Positions 37,201-44,250 of a stretch of DNA of 64,000 bases are shown here, in pieces. Position numbers and translations under genes: made by a program. Under the pieces are notes generated by a model that worked only from the letters and a program-made list of their open reading frames with translations, did no database searches and was not told where the DNA came from. The stretch lies in NCBI GenBank assembly GCA_003139095.1, contig PLHW01000072.1:137636-201635 (forward strand). The letters are read 5' to 3'. The DNA is from Acidobacteriaceae bacterium (GTDB taxonomy: Bacteria > Acidobacteriota > Terriglobia > Terriglobales > Acidobacteriaceae). Each line of letters begins with the position of its first letter. The stretch's first letter is position 1.

Positions 37201-39489
37201 CCCGGTCGGCGCCTTATACGGCTGGTTATTGGACGGCCCAGCGATGGTGCATGTAGGCGCGATGGTATAACCTGTGCCCCCATTGATAACCGTGGCCGCA
37301 GTGACAACATCGGTGCTGTCCACACCATAGGTGCCAGTTGGTTTATAGCAATGGGCCTCTTCCGCGGTGCCGTTATCCTCGCAAGCCAGGTCGATGTCGC
37401 CCTGGGTTACGTCGTTGAAAACGCATCCGCTGCCGGAGCCAGTGCTAGAGTTGCAACCGTTGCCCTGGAACGTCCCGCCAGCCGTGCCGTATTCGTTTTG
37501 CGCAATCTGGTAGTAAATGGGATTGGGATTGCCCCAGTTCTGGCCGGTCTTTTGATTCACCAGCGCTTGAATGCCCGCCAGCGAAGGAGAAGCCACCGAG
37601 GTGCCGCCGAACCCGGACCACGTGTTGGGAGCGCCGCTGCATGACGCCGAACCATCCGAGGTGTACGACGGGTCAGACCAGCAAACGACTTCGTAGTGCC
37701 CCCAAACCCCGTTGGCGGCAAACAATGAAACGTCGGGAATGTCGCGCACGCCATCGGAGGGCACTCCATAGACTGCTTGACCGCCCGTCAGCGTCGAACC
37801 CGACTGCCAGGAGGGCTTTGGTAGTCCCTGGCACTGTGGTTCCGTTATAAGGGCAGAAGTAGAGTTTGCACCTCCAGATCCCGAATAGCAATTGCTCGCG
37901 CCTCCGCTGGCCGCACCGGTACTGAGGTACGTGCTCGAGGTGTCCCAAGAGGCATTGTTGCAAATAGCCGGGCTCGCCCCATAAGGTGTGAAGCTGCCGG
38001 TGACAACTTCCGCGATCAGAGCGTCCGCGCATGCGTCGTTCCAGGGCATCTCCGGAATGTACTGCAACGCCGATCCATAGGATGAACCGTTCGTCGGACT
38101 CCAGTAGGTGTTGAAAGAGGCCCCCTCTTCCTTCACCATGTACGTGTCTTCGAAATCGGTCCCGCCCACCGAAACGTTATAGGGAGTACTGGTCCACCCG
38201 CTGATGCCCAGGCTGGTCACGTCATACTCGGTACCAACCGAGAAATTCCGCGAGCAAGCCGACGCGCCTGCGTCGCCGGAGGCGCCGAAAATCGAGATGC
38301 CTTCCGCAGCCGCCTGCTGATATGTGCTGGTAAAGGCCGCGTTGCCCCCGTTGCCGTTCAGAACTTCGCAGACGCCATAGCTCACGCTTACGACGCCCGG
38401 ATACGGCGCGCTTCCATTGATCACGTTTTGCAACGCGATCAGGCCGCCGAAGGTGACCGTGCCCGTTGGACACGCGATGTTCTCGATGGCGGCGCTGGGC
38501 GCAAACGCAGTGGCCATCTCGACGTCAAGGGCCGCTTCGCCGTCGTCCCCGTTGGTGCCCGGGTCGCTGCAGCCCGGATGCAGCTGCGTGTAAGTTCCCG
38601 AGTAACCGCTCAAACCGAAAGTACTGCGGTAAGTCGACCAGTCACCCGTGCCATTGTAGGTGTCGGTGTCCTCGACCACGGCGATCGTCTGGCCTTGTCC
38701 CGAGATGCCGGCGTTCCACAATGCATTCAGGTTGTAGATCACCGCGTTATCCTGTGGCGTGACAAAGTAGCAGTTAGTGCCGGGCTCGGTGGGGAAGCTG
38801 GTATCTGCACAACCACCCACCGTATATTGCGACTTCGGTTCGTACATGTGTTCCGGCTTAAAGTCGTTTAACGAGTTAATTCCCTTCACCACCGGCGCCA
38901 GCGCCGCGGGAATCTGTGGATCATTGACGTTGGCAACATGTATCTCGCCGTTGACATCAAGTTGGTGGATCGAAGTACCGAAGGCTGCCCGCAACTGGCC
39001 CGCTGTGCCCGAGAAGTCGATCATGATGCGGCTCGGATAAACCTGGTTGATGCGGAAGCCATGCGATTCGAGCCAGTTGGTGATGGTCTGGACATCTTCC
39101 TGCGCCACGCCGAACCTCTGGCCAAATTCCTCGGCCGTAAGCCAATGATGGAAATTCGGCGACTTGCGGTCGTTGAGCGAGTCGATAAACTTATCAACCG
39201 CTCTTTCCTGCCCGGGAGAACGCTGCAGCAGCAGGAACATGTGATCGACGTCGAAGGCGTCGGAGACCGCGCCGCGATCGAAGGCGGCGTTCGCCTCCGG
39301 GCGCGTATTGCCCGTCAGCGTTACCCGCTTGTTCTCGTCAATCTGCTGCGTAATCCGCGGGCCATCCGGCACCTGCGCGACGCTTGTAGAAGTTTTTTTG
39401 CTCTTCGCATAAGCGAAATTGGCGGCGAGCAGGAAGCAGGCCACTAGCATTAGAAGGGTCGCAATATATGTCCGTGATGTGTGTTTCAC
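34300..39489 (-). CDS. Secreted S53 (sedolisin) peptidase with Ig-like and YWLD repeats (2)
   Basis: 1729 residues, starting with GTG at 39489 just after GGAGGAAATT. A signal peptide (1-28) and pro-kumamolisin domain (about 45-210) precede an S53 domain with Glu318 and Asp322 (DGEAALD), Asp406 (SGDAG) and Ser631 (FGGTSVASPS). Between Ser631 and the terminal metal-site motif YDLATGLGSVNAYNL lies a large insert with GGTGYTIAPTC and GGSGYQPDTPIT units. MBG-like and Ig-like domains follow, then four ~82-residue C-terminal repeats ending at the chain terminus. Insert position differs from the first S53 gene, whereas the C-terminal repeats are shared. It is a likely extracellular endopeptidase with a binding tail; substrate unknown. 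Confidence 0.9.
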   Translation of the reverse strand: MKHTSRTYIATLLMLVACFLLAANFAYAKSKKTSTSVAQVPDGPRITQQIDENKRVTLTGNTRPEANAAFDRGAVSDAFDVDHMFLLLQRSPGQERAVDKFIDSLNDRKSPNFHHWLTAEEFGQRFGVAQEDVQTITNWLESHGFRINQVYPSRIMIDFSGTAGQLRAAFGTSIHQLDVNGEIHVANVNDPQIPAALAPVVKGINSLNDFKPEHMYEPKSQYTVGGCADTSFPTEPGTNCYFVTPQDNAVIYNLNALWNAGISGQGQTIAVVEDTDTYNGTGDWSTYRSTFGLSGYSGTYTQLHPGCSDPGTNGDDGEAALDVEMATAFAPSAAIENIACPTGTVTFGGLIALQNVINGSAPYPGVVSVSYGVCEVLNGNGGNAAFTSTYQQAAAEGISIFGASGDAGASACSRNFSVGTEYDVTSLGISGWTSTPYNVSVGGTDFEDTYMVKEEGASFNTYWSPTNGSSYGSALQYIPEMPWNDACADALIAEVVTGSFTPYGASPAICNNASWDTSSTYLSTGAASGGASNCYSGSGGANSTSALITEPQCQGLPKPSWQSGSTLTGGQAVYGVPSDGVRDIPDVSLFAANGVWGHYEVVCWSDPSYTSDGSASCSGAPNTWSGFGGTSVASPSLAGIQALVNQKTGQNWGNPNPIYYQIAQNEYGTAGGTFQGNGCNSSTGSGSGCVFNDVTQGDIDLACEDNGTAEEAHCYKPTGTYGVDSTDVVTAATVINGGTGYTIAPTCTIAGPSNNQPYKAPTGATLWAGGTQATCTASVSASSTTAVWAVKIDSATAAGMQIYLAAPSGSPNCGPYTLTGSSTTTIATNLVTSATACTALINTPTRSSSTVTMTAKTAGYAGDFNVTFYNNGDLFEQDYVTITNTTLGQGPNYVSGISITAGGSGYQPDTPITLSGVGSGAIAIANTSPGTASSSYQPAYGAAPGYDLATGLGSVNAYNLVQSCAWSNTCLQSQTITFTINAPASAAYNSTFGVAATASSGLTVAFTAAGSCSVVDNGNGTANYTMTSGTGTCSVIANQAGNASYSAAPTVTELTNATHAGQTITFTQNAPASAVYGSQFTVAATGGASGNPVVFTSAGGCSNVGALYTMISGTVSCSVIANQAGNSNYSSATATETTNATQAVLTVSANNASMNYGDASFPPFSANITGYVLGDGSGVVSGSPAFNTDATLSSPPGQYTIHVTQGTLAAANYTFTFVNAFLTINQATSATNIGANPSTIGTGDSTTLTATVTGSPNGLAPTGTVTFYNNGVQLGTGTLAGNNNKRRTLTPALLERMKKNGKNGQPLAGLASTATLIVSASELSFGANTNITVSYGGDSNYNASASTATTVTVVNPGLYAPTPGSQLTGYSATFSWYGAAGATAYWIDVGSVAGGNQYYQSGSLPTTTESVTVNSLPLDGSTVYVTLYWLIDGSWVANPYTYTAFGGSAVQGAITSPTPNSTLTGSTVTFTWSAGSGSTAYWLDAGSVAGGNQYYQSGNLGNVLTTTVIGLPTNGSTVYVTLYSLVSGVWLSTGYTYTAYNAAAAGGVITTPTPGSTLSGPSATFVWTPGSGATNYWLDVGATPGGNQYEQSGPLGNVTQWTVNGLPTDGSTIYVTLYSYVGGQWSANAYTYAAFNSASGLAVMQTPVPGTTLSGNQATFTWTAGSGTAYWLDIGSVAGGNQYYQSGSLNALTTTVYSLPADGSTIYVTLYTYVGGEWLNNAYTYTSGP

Positions 39490-39520
39490 AATTTCCTCCC
39501 CTTTTTCGGGATGATGCGCG

Positions 39521-39555
39521 CTGAGTGCTCTTACACTCGCGATCTTTACTTGGAC
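39521..39555. promoter_or_regulatory. Bipartite motif CTGAGTGCTC-N15-TTACTTGGAC, copy upstream of S53 gene 2
   Basis: Second copy of the element at 33919-33953, with identical arms and the same 15-base spacing. It lies 32-66 bp upstream of the GTG start codon on the minus strand. Position suits an operator or part of the promoter. Confidence 0.5.
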
Positions 39556-40374
39556 GATCTGACTTGCCTGGCCCTGACTTCCCGAATCAAAAAACTTCGG
39601 CGCCCGCCCGCACCCCTGCGACCTTCACCTTCCAGGTGAACCTCGCATCGGGTGTGCCGCAGCGCGCCGACTGCATCCGTTTCCCCATCTGTTTTGTGGA
39701 ATCAAACCGCTATTTGAAACTTCGGCCCATTGTGCCCGGGTGAACTTCTTGCGATTTGTGCCTGCGGTTCTTCACTCTCTTCCTGCCGCCGCACACGCGC
39801 TCCCTGCTTACTCGGGACCGCTAGTTATCGAGCAGCCTGCGGGAAAAATGCTGTGACCGCCGTCACATCGCTCAATTTGTTTTTTCAGCAGCCATGCTGG
39901 GGAAGCACACTGCCGTGCACACTTGCCCGCAGAGAAGAAAGATTTCTTTTGGAACCGCCGCCCGATGGCTTCTCAAATCAGCGCTTAGTTCAAATGCGCT
40001 CACTCGAAGACACTCACTGGCAAATATTCGTCAGCAAGCACTCACTCGCAAGCCACCTTCATCAGATCGTGCCCACCGCACGGCAGCACCCAAGAGTCTC
40101 ATTCCCCCGGCCAGCCGCCGTGTCATGCACGCGGAAGGTTGCGGCTATGGCCCGACATTTGAATGCATCATCTTCGCCTTGTCAAGAGTTATTCCCAAGC
40201 GGAGTGGCAAATCGCAAAATCTCCACCCCAAAAGTGCCACTCGAACTCTGCGATCAAAAGACTTCTGCGTCCTCTGCGCCTTCCTCCACGTCCGCTGCGG
40301 TTTAATATTTCGCTCGCCTCCCCGCGCGACTTTTCACCCTGCCCGTCGTACTCTAAGTAATCAGGAGACTCCCA
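39556..40374. other. Long divergent intergenic region
   Basis: Over 800 bp between divergent genes. Short open frames exist here, but none has a good start, signal or recognisable domain, and they overlap one another in several frames. A degenerate CACTCACTGGCAA / CACTCACTCGCAA direct repeat lies near 40010-40055, and a CTGCGTCCTCTGCGCC fragment near 40265 belongs to the dispersed repeats seen near 17197 and 47915. Confidence 0.45.
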
Positions 40375-40779
40375 ATGAGACTGTGCACCCTCGTCTTCCT
40401 CCTCGTCCTTATCCCCCTCGCCAACTCTCAAACCGCTCAATACGTGCAGCGCCTCCCCGCTGGTACTTGGGGAGGTCAGAGCCTTCACGTCGACCTCACC
40501 ACCGAAGGCGCCACTCTCGAATTCGACTGCGCCCGCGGCACAATTCTCGAGCCCATCGTCGTCGACTCCCACGGCAACTTCCACGTCCACGGCACCTACA
40601 AAATGGAAGGCGGTCCAGTCCGCCGCGACGATCAATCCGCCGGCGCGGCCGTTGAGTATACTGGCTCCGTCCATGGCGACACCATGCTCATCCAGTTCGT
40701 CCTCCCTGGCAGCGAGCAGCCCTCCGGCCCCTTCACCCTCACCCGCGGCGACTCCGGCAGACTCCGCAAGTGCAAGTGA
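40375..40779 (+). CDS. Small secreted protein of unknown function
   Basis: 134 residues with a GGAG ribosome site and a signal peptide (MRLCTLVFLLVLIPLANSQ). The mature part is short, beta-rich and includes GxWGGQSLHVDLTTEGATLEFDC-like and GNFHVHGTY segments, ending GDSGRLRKCK. Two Cys residues in the mature chain (near FDCARG and KCK) could form a disulfide. I do not recognise a named family. It is a plausible real gene by signal, ribosome site and codon bias. The next gene begins about 120 bp downstream. Confidence 0.75.
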   Translation: MRLCTLVFLLVLIPLANSQTAQYVQRLPAGTWGGQSLHVDLTTEGATLEFDCARGTILEPIVVDSHGNFHVHGTYKMEGGPVRRDDQSAGAAVEYTGSVHGDTMLIQFVLPGSEQPSGPFTLTRGDSGRLRKCK

Positions 40780-40899
40780 TACGCCGGCTTTCTCTGCGGC
40801 AATCCTTGCGGGCTGTGAAGCACTCGACTTGCGCCTTCCTCGCGGCGTTAATTGTGCTCTTGCTGTAAAATCCCGAGCATCGGGGGTGAGGCCCGCTTT

Positions 40900-41700
40900 A
40901 TGAATGCGAGTCTGCCGATCGCTGATCGCGGTGCGCGCCAATTGTCTTCTTCGGCCAAGTTTGGTTCTACTGTGCCTGTCGCGGATCGGAAGCGCCACTC
41001 CGCACTCGTGCGCGTGACCCATTGGACTATCACTGTCGCGTTTCTCGCTCTGCTGGTTAGCGGAGGAGAGATCGTGCTTTCGCATCCGCGTTTTTACTGG
41101 GGTGAGACCGGCAACGTAAACATGCGCCCGTGGCTCAATCTGCACCTGCCATCCTCCAGGGATACCGTGCCCACCGGCTATGGGTACGTGCTCCCTGATC
41201 AGAACGGCTGGAGCCGCTATCTCCATTTTCAGGCGGCATGGCTAGCGGTCGGGACGGGTTTGCTCTACGTGCTGTTCGGCTTCTTCGCAGGGCATTTCCG
41301 GCGCAATCTGTTTCCCGCGGCTTCTGACCTTTCCATCAAGGAGCTTGGCCGTTCGCTGGTTCGACATCTGCGCTTTGAGCGGCCGGGCGCGGAAGAAGCG
41401 TGGTCGTATAACGTGCTGCAGCGCCTTACCTATCTGCTCGTGATCTTCGTGATGTTCCCGTTGATGATCTGGACGGGGCTGGCCATGTCGTTCGGATTCA
41501 CCTCGGAATTCCCTCTGGCCGTTCGGCTCCTGGGAGGCCAGCAGACGGCGCGCAGCCTGCACTTCCTGGTGACGATATTCCTTGTGCTGTTCCTGTTGAT
41601 TCACGTGCTGATGGTCTTTGTTTCGGGATTTCGAAACCGCATGCGCGCCATGATTTCAGGAACAGTGATCACCGGCCGCGCTACCCGACCGACGGAGTGA
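40900..41700 (+). CDS. Cytochrome b/b6-type membrane subunit
   Basis: 266 residues from the ATG at 40900 (GGTGAGG eight bases upstream). Four transmembrane helices (VTHWTITVAFLALLVSG, FQAAWLAVGTGLLYVLFGFF, LTYLLVIFVMFPLMIWTGLAM, FLVTIFLVLFLLIHVLMVF) and His residues in VTHW, YLHF, SLHF and LIHV are suited to b-type haem binding, as in the formate dehydrogenase gamma/thiosulfate reductase cytochrome b family. It ends four bases before a Tat-exported molybdoenzyme gene, so the two probably form a membrane electron-transfer pair. Confidence 0.87.
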   Translation: MNASLPIADRGARQLSSSAKFGSTVPVADRKRHSALVRVTHWTITVAFLALLVSGGEIVLSHPRFYWGETGNVNMRPWLNLHLPSSRDTVPTGYGYVLPDQNGWSRYLHFQAAWLAVGTGLLYVLFGFFAGHFRRNLFPAASDLSIKELGRSLVRHLRFERPGAEEAWSYNVLQRLTYLLVIFVMFPLMIWTGLAMSFGFTSEFPLAVRLLGGQQTARSLHFLVTIFLVLFLLIHVLMVFVSGFRNRMRAMISGTVITGRATRPTE

Positions 41701-41704
41701 AGTT

Positions 41705-42463
41705 ATGAACAATATCTCTCGACGCAAATTCATTGCCGCAGGGCTGGCTGTGGCGGCCGGCGCATCTGGGATCACCGTCGCTGCCAAAATCGTGCAGCAT
41801 CATGGACTCATCCCGCCGGACGCGGGAGGACTTTACGGCCCGGGAGAAACGCTGACCTACGCGGCGCAGCGGCTTTTGGGCCGCCATTCCATGGCCCGCG
41901 AATTTTCCCGCAGCGAGATTTCGGAGAATCCGTTCGCCAATGAAGTCGATCAGTTGGGCGATGAATTCAAACAACTCCAGGCAGCCAGTTTCGTGGACTG
42001 GCGGGTGACTGTGGACGGGATGGCGGCGCGGCCAGCCTCGTTCTCGCTGGCAGAGATCAGGAGTTTCCCCACCAGTACGCAGATCACTATGATCGGCTGT
42101 GAAGAAGGATGGACTTACATCGCCGAATGGACCGGGGTGCCGCTCTCTTACATCCTGGACCGTGTTGGCGCGCTTCCCCAGGTGCGTTACGTTGTATACC
42201 GCTCGATCCAACCGGACTGGTGGGAGAGCATCGACATGGCGGACGCGTTGCACCCGCAAACGCTTCTCGCCCACCGCATGAACGGAAATGAACTTCCCGT
42301 GCCGTTCGGAGGCCCCGTCCGCGTGCGAGTGCCGCGGCAGCTCGGCTATAAGAACGTGAAATACATCAATCGCTTGACTCTGACGGACAACCTCAAACCG
42401 TTCGGCAAGGGGCTGGGCGGTGCTAGCCCTGATGGTGGCTACGCGTGGTATGCGGGTATCTAA
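41705..42463 (+). CDS. Periplasmic molybdopterin-dependent oxidoreductase (SuoX/MsrP-like fold)
   Basis: 252 residues. A twin-arginine signal (NNISRRKFIAAG) directs folded export. The molybdopterin domain begins near residue 95 (DWRVTVDGMAARPASFSLAEI); Cys132 in GCEEGW is the expected Mo ligand. The family includes sulfite oxidase-like and methionine sulfoxide reductase MsrP proteins. The chain is shorter than MsrP and has an unusual ~60-residue segment between the Tat signal and the domain. Coupling to the cytochrome b gene four bases upstream suggests quinol or quinone-linked redox at the periplasmic face. Substrate unknown. Confidence 0.86.
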   Translation: MNNISRRKFIAAGLAVAAGASGITVAAKIVQHHGLIPPDAGGLYGPGETLTYAAQRLLGRHSMAREFSRSEISENPFANEVDQLGDEFKQLQAASFVDWRVTVDGMAARPASFSLAEIRSFPTSTQITMIGCEEGWTYIAEWTGVPLSYILDRVGALPQVRYVVYRSIQPDWWESIDMADALHPQTLLAHRMNGNELPVPFGGPVRVRVPRQLGYKNVKYINRLTLTDNLKPFGKGLGGASPDGGYAWYAGI

Positions 42464-42476
42464 AAGGAAGCACCCG

Positions 42477-42545
42477 ATGAAAAGATTGAGCGCGGTGTCG
42501 TACGCTGTCTCGGTAACTCGCTATAGGCGCGTTTCATGGTACTAA
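42477..42545 (+). CDS. Possible 22-codon mini-ORF after molybdoenzyme gene
   Basis: An ATG at 42477 follows AAGGAAG by six bases and opens a 22-residue frame (MKRLSAVSYAVSVTRYRRVSWY). It begins 14 bp after the molybdoenzyme stop and ends just before the terminator hairpin. It may be the truncated remnant of a third operon gene or a tiny peptide. No family is recognised. Confidence 0.25.
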   Translation: MKRLSAVSYAVSVTRYRRVSWY

Positions 42546-42552
42546 TCCGATG

Positions 42553-42584
42553 GACGAGCCGATAACCTTCGGTCCGTCATTTTT
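42553..42584 (+). terminator. Probable intrinsic terminator of cytochrome b/molybdoenzyme operon
   Basis: GACGAGCCGA and TCGGTCCGTC pair (one mismatch, one wobble) around a six-base loop, followed by ATTTTT. It lies about 90 bp downstream of the molybdoenzyme stop. Confidence 0.6.
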
Positions 42585-42766
42585 GGGCCTGCGCCGCGCG
42601 AAACCTTATGAAAATCCCTGAGAGGTAACATGGCGCCTCACCCAGGATGGCGGATTGAGAATCCCCGCCCTAACGTCGCACAAAGCATGAGTTTAAGGAT
42701 GGGGCACCCTTTCCCGATAAGAGCTCACCTTGAATCGGACCACATGTCGAATCACTTAGTCGGGAC

Positions 42767-44083
42767 TTACTGCGGAAGGGGATGGCCGCGGGTCTCTGCT
42801 CCGAATGGGATGAGCAACAAGCCAACGACAAACGCGATGGCCGTCAGTGCTACCGGCGTGCCGATCGAACCGAAGTGCTTCACTCCCGCGCCGACGAGAA
42901 AAGTAATTCCTGCTCCGCCGAATCGGGCAAAGGATGTTGCAAAGGCAAATGCGCTGGCGCGGCAACTGGTGGGATATTGCTCGGGCAGCCAGAGGGTGTA
43001 AACGGCAAAATTGGCGCCGCCCAATCCGAGGAAGAAGAGACAAACGAAGAACCAAGGCAACGCTGCCGGGCCAAGGTAGAAGACTTTGCCGAAGGTGAGC
43101 GCGATGAAGATCGCCATGAGGCCGAAAAACAAGGCCAGCGTTCCGCGGCGGCCGATTCGTTCGGCAAGCCATGGCATCAACAGGCAGCCAAGGATGGTGG
43201 CGGCGGAGACGAGCATGATACCGAACGTTTTGAGGTGTTCGACTTGAAGGCTGGAGCGTCCGGAGGCTTCAGCGAGAGCGGTGATGGCGGTGGGGACGTA
43301 GACAGTGCCCGCCCACAAGCCGCAGATGGAAGCCAGCATGAAAAGACAATTCAAAACCGTGCGCCGGGCCCGAGTGGGAGAAAAGATCGCGCCTAATGGA
43401 CGCCAGATCGCCCAGGTGTGTACCACGTTTTCTTTTTCCAGCCAGCGCGCGGGTTCGCTCACACCGTGACGGATCCACGCCAGCAACAGAGCGGGGACGC
43501 CTCCGACGGCAAACATGGCGCGCCAACCGAATGGGGCACCGACGAGATAATTGGCAATGGCGGCAAGAAAAAATCCGACATAGTAACCCGTGTGCATGAA
43601 ACCGGCGCCGGCGATGCGGCGGCGTTCGGGCCACTCTTCGGCGACAAAAGTTCCGCCCATCGCCCACTCTCCGCCGATGCCGATACCAGCCAAAAAGCGA
43701 AGAGCCGCCAGCTGCCACACGTGGGTGACGAACGCGCTCAGGAAGGTGAAGACCGAATACCAAACGATGGTGAGCATGAGCGTTCGCACGCGCCCGAATT
43801 TGTCGCCCACAGGTCCCCAGAGAAACGCCATGCCCCAACCGACGAGGAAGAGAGCGAAGAGCAAGCCTCCGTAATAGCCGACGTTCGCTTTAGTAGCGGC
43901 AATGCCGGAGCGCGGAAGGAGTTCACGGAGCGAGGGGACGAGGACGAGAGCATAGATCAGGGAATCCATGCCATCCAAGGTCCATCCGCCCCACGCTGCC
44001 CAGAAACCACGCACCTGATTTGAGGAAAGAGACCGGGCAGGTTGCCGGGATTCGGGCGGGAGGTTGCAGGCGAGGCTGGCCAT
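42767..44083 (-). CDS. MFS transporter
   Basis: 438 residues with twelve predicted transmembrane helices. Loop 2-3 motif GPVGDKFGRVRTL and the central-loop equivalent ERIGRRGTL are standard MFS signatures. FLAGIGIGGEWAMGGTFVAEEWPERRR resembles the metabolite:H+ symporter and aromatic acid:H+ symporter families. The substrate is probably an organic acid or sugar, but not determinable. No clear ribosome site precedes the start. It sits alone between converging and neighbouring genes. Confidence 0.88.
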   Translation of the reverse strand: MASLACNLPPESRQPARSLSSNQVRGFWAAWGGWTLDGMDSLIYALVLVPSLRELLPRSGIAATKANVGYYGGLLFALFLVGWGMAFLWGPVGDKFGRVRTLMLTIVWYSVFTFLSAFVTHVWQLAALRFLAGIGIGGEWAMGGTFVAEEWPERRRIAGAGFMHTGYYVGFFLAAIANYLVGAPFGWRAMFAVGGVPALLLAWIRHGVSEPARWLEKENVVHTWAIWRPLGAIFSPTRARRTVLNCLFMLASICGLWAGTVYVPTAITALAEASGRSSLQVEHLKTFGIMLVSAATILGCLLMPWLAERIGRRGTLALFFGLMAIFIALTFGKVFYLGPAALPWFFVCLFFLGLGGANFAVYTLWLPEQYPTSCRASAFAFATSFARFGGAGITFLVGAGVKHFGSIGTPVALTAIAFVVGLLLIPFGAETRGHPLPQ

Positions 44084-44250
44084 GGTGCGGGGGAAAATAT
44101 ATCACGGCTCTGCAGATTGGGTCAGGAACTGCCAGAATGGCGCGGCTCGGTTTCCGCCGTGACGGACCAGATGCGCTACAAAATTGCCCACCGTGACAGA
44201 GAAACGGCAGTGGCAGCGGAAGCGGAAAATACATTTCAGCCGTTTATTGC

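Noticed and set aside
39730..40305. 191-codon frame in the divergent intergenic region
   Set aside because: Composition is not gene-like, several frames overlap it, and no start site is visible.
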